Source: Burkholderiales bacterium C2
GTDB taxonomy: Bacteria > Pseudomonadota > Gammaproteobacteria > Burkholderiales > Burkholderiaceae_C
Assembly: GCA_005503085.1 (NCBI GenBank)
Contig: SCOI01000029.1
Coordinates: 1-64,000, forward strand
DNA length: 64,000 bases
Reading direction: 5' to 3'
Shown here: piece after piece, positions 62,573 to 64,000 of the stretch
Numbering within the stretch: position 1 is the first letter of the stretch
Layout of the letters: each line of letters opens with the position of its first letter
Program-made: the position numbers and the translations under genes
The notes under the pieces: model-generated
Database searches by the model: none
What the model was told of the DNA's origin: nothing
The model's input: the letters and a program-made list of their open reading frames with translations, nothing else

Positions 62573-62731
62573 TCAGGGCATGACGGTGATCGTCAGCGCG
62601 GCCAGTCCGGCGCCGACGATCAGGGCGGTCAGTCCCAGGATGGACCAGAGCACGGCCGCGGTCATGGGCCGGCTGCCCAGCCAGATCACGCCGGCAACAC
62701 CGGCGGCCAGGATGCAGATGAGGGTCCTCAA
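62573..62731 (-). CDS. Small two-helix membrane protein of the element
   Basis: 52 aa from a TTG at 62731, which overlaps the stop of the upstream gene as TTGA and sits 6 bases after AGGAGGT. Two hydrophobic segments (4-20 and 24-48) are separated by GSRP. A longer frame reaches 62836, but that extension is basic, low-complexity and overlaps the neighbour. Similar size to phage accessory membrane proteins. Family not recognised. Confidence 0.6.
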   Translation of the reverse strand: MRTLICILAAGVAGVIWLGSRPMTAAVLWSILGLTALIVGAGLAALTITVMP

Positions 62732-62982
62732 GGCTTTACCTCCTGTGCTTCCCCCTGGGCGCCGCTTCCCTTGGCCTCGTTGATGGCGTCCGTGATGTGG
62801 GTGACGGTGTAGCTCAGGCCGATGACGGTGCGGCACGCATCGGCCAGGGTCTGCTCGGCGATGCGCTTGATGTCGCGCACCGCATGGCGCTCGGGCAGCG
62901 GGTGGTCGGTATGTGCCGACATGCCCTTGATTGCGCTCAGCGCGTCTATCACCTGCTCGGCCAAGGTCTCTGGGCGGTTCAT
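62728..62982 (-). CDS. Hypothetical protein of the integrative element
   Basis: 84 aa, mostly helical, acidic/basic mixed, no membrane segment. Begins MNRPETLAEQVIDALSAIKG, with a later ITDAINEAKGSG. I do not recognise a family. ATG overlaps the stop of the upstream Nudix gene (ATGA); its own stop overlaps the next start (TTGA). These couplings suggest one translated unit. Confidence 0.65.
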   Translation of the reverse strand: MNRPETLAEQVIDALSAIKGMSAHTDHPLPERHAVRDIKRIAEQTLADACRTVIGLSYTVTHITDAINEAKGSGAQGEAQEVKP

Positions 62983-63953
62983 GTCTTGGCCCCTTGAGTG
63001 GCGGCGATCAGGCCGTGGGGCCAGCGCCCGCGATCCTGTGCGACGGATCCAAGTTCATCAGGATGAATGAGCACGACGTTGCCATCGAGGTCATCGACCC
63101 GCGCCCCACCTGTGGCGAGCAGTTCGCAGTCAAACCAGATGATGGCCTTCTGCATGGGGTACGGGTGAGCCGCCTCGGATTCGCATTCAACCACCGAAGT
63201 GCCGGCGTAGGCCACGATCCGGCAGGTTGCGCCCATCTCCTCGGACAGCTCGCGGTGCAGGCACTGCTCGGGCGTCTCGCCGGCCTCAAGCGTGCCTGTC
63301 ATGAAGGAATAGATGCCGCCCTTGCTATGCAGCACGTAGGCGCCTGAACGGTTTCGGAGGATCGCTCCGACTGAAAGGTGCGGCAGCCGGCCAGGCTTGG
63401 ATCGGTACAGGTCGCGGTCATCCGGCGCTGCTGGCTGGGCAACTGCAATGGCCGCGCGCTCCACAGCTGCTCTGGCGAAAGCCAGCCACTTGTGACGGTA
63501 CTCAGGCCATTCAGACCAGCTGCTGAACCCCATCTCTTCGATCAGTTGGTCGATCCAAGCATCGCTCAGCCCCACCGCTCCAGGCTGCTCAGCCGCATGC
63601 GTGCGCGGGTCGCGCTCGGCGAGGCGGCCTTGCTCGTACATCCAGCGGTCGCGGCGCGTGGCAGGTGGCACCATGTCAACTATGGTCCCGGGCTGCTCTA
63701 CGGATGGCGCTGGGTGAAGGTGCAGCGGCGACCATGCGCCCGAGGTCTTGCGGACTCGCTCGATAGCGCTGTTGTGGATTGGCCCCTCGTAGGTGCCATC
63801 ACTGCAAAGCCGGACCCAGAACATGGGCTCAGCTTGCGGCGCTGCGGCGAGGGCATCGCGCAGGGCGTGGAAATAGCGGTCGACCTCAACGCTCCAGCCG
63901 AACCGGTCGCGGGCGTTCAGCAGGCGCTGCGCTGCTTCTCGAAGGGTTGTCAT
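62979..63953 (-). CDS. Phage-type protein with C-terminal Nudix hydrolase domain
   Basis: 324 aa. Residues 1-175 resemble modular phage or plasmid hypothetical proteins: an N-terminal helix (REAAQRLLNARDRFGW), a middle piece EPMFWVRLCSDGTYEGPIHN, and LSDAWIDQLIEEMGFSSWSEW. Residues 185-324 are a Nudix domain with the complete box Gly220, Glu226, Arg234-Glu235, Glu238-Glu239, Gly241 (GTLEAGETPEQCLHRELSEE onward). It would hydrolyse a nucleoside-diphosphate-linked compound with Mg2+. The fusion is unusual. Both ends overlap neighbours by 4 bases. Confidence 0.85.
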   Translation of the reverse strand: MTTLREAAQRLLNARDRFGWSVEVDRYFHALRDALAAAPQAEPMFWVRLCSDGTYEGPIHNSAIERVRKTSGAWSPLHLHPAPSVEQPGTIVDMVPPATRRDRWMYEQGRLAERDPRTHAAEQPGAVGLSDAWIDQLIEEMGFSSWSEWPEYRHKWLAFARAAVERAAIAVAQPAAPDDRDLYRSKPGRLPHLSVGAILRNRSGAYVLHSKGGIYSFMTGTLEAGETPEQCLHRELSEEMGATCRIVAYAGTSVVECESEAAHPYPMQKAIIWFDCELLATGGARVDDLDGNVVLIHPDELGSVAQDRGRWPHGLIAATQGAKT

Positions 63954-64000
63954 TGATGGTCCTCGCAGTCGTGCATTGTTCCGAAAATCAACTCGAAGAA
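63950..64000 (-). CDS. Truncated ORF at the window edge
   Basis: The last 16 codons of a minus-strand gene, ending GTMHDCEDHQ and TGA, which overlaps the Nudix-gene start by 4 bases (ATGA). It continues right of the window. Family not identifiable from this fragment; the overlap implies the same transcript. Confidence 0.55.
   Translation of the reverse strand, partial: FFELIFGTMHDCEDHQ

Larger units (their letters stand above)
61033..64000. mobile_element. Left end of an integrative element (prophage or genomic island)
   Basis: tRNA-Arg, tyrosine integrase, excisionase-like gene, two small genes, a Nudix-fusion gene and a truncated ORF are all on the minus strand, in tight, mostly overlapping order. 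Their make-up (short phage-like proteins, non-housekeeping) differs from the conserved genes to the left. No structural phage gene falls in the window, so prophage and island cannot be told apart. Confidence 0.8.

Overview
The window is chromosomal DNA from a GC-rich betaproteobacterium. The order Burkholderiales is the best fit; a Roseateles/Pelomonas/Paucibacter-type genus is only an inference. Support comes from a Bug-type (TctC) periplasmic receptor, the block yhbY / rlmE-ftsH-folP-glmM, the order surE-pcm-nlpD-rpoS, trxA-rho-rpmE2, a complete pstSCAB-phoU-phoB-phoR block and uniformly high GC3 coding. Genes are densely packed on both strands, and no intergenic gap exceeds 300 bases.

Layout. 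1-5300: the end of a branched-chain amino-acid ABC transporter (livF), a Bug receptor, a leucine-type dehydrogenase, a coupled reductase/2-oxoglutarate dioxygenase pair and an epimerase-like protein. 5290-9400: rhomboid protease, tRNA-Leu(CAA), cysM, a TusA-like protein, galU and a 2-hydroxyacid-dehydrogenase-fold protein with an altered active site. 9356-20730: valS, an Old Yellow Enzyme, a Bacillus-type guaC with a duplicated 3' end, a FabH-like ketosynthase, an epimerase, PBP1A and exonuclease I. 20746-25644: small accessory and signalling genes, including a degenerate GGDEF protein, a PRC-barrel protein, a DRDGDG-repeat protein, a LuxR-type response regulator and a quinone oxidoreductase. 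25737-32057: surE-pcm-nlpD-rpoS, rlmD, a Bax-inhibitor-1 protein and a HbpS/GlcG-like protein. 32307-43219: carA-carB, greA, DUF4149, yhbY, rlmE, ftsH (with a clear sigma-32 promoter), folP and glmM. 43289-50648: a fasciclin lipoprotein divergent from the phosphate block, with a PHO box facing each way between them. 50656-60826: a GT-C-like membrane protein, rpmE2, rho, trxA and an AddB/AddA-like nuclease-helicase pair. 60854-64000: tRNA-Pro, tRNA-Arg and the left end of an integrative element (integrase, excisionase, two small proteins, a Nudix-fusion protein and a truncated ORF) that runs off the window.

How it works together. Most of the window is housekeeping: aminoacylation, pyrimidine/arginine precursor supply, cell-wall precursor and polymer synthesis, ribosome maturation, transcription termination and stationary-phase control. 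The phosphate block is a self-contained regulon, and the facing PHO boxes suggest that the fasciclin lipoprotein belongs to it. The only clearly foreign DNA is the element inserted beside tRNA-Arg at the right end.

The observations most worth following are the divergent PHO boxes, the rho promoter and hairpin leader, the degenerate dehydrogenase-fold protein, the coupled reductase/dioxygenase pair and the Nudix-fusion protein of the integrative element. I did not find a clear-cut new defence or biosynthetic system. All assignments come from reading the sequence and recalling family motifs; no database search was run.
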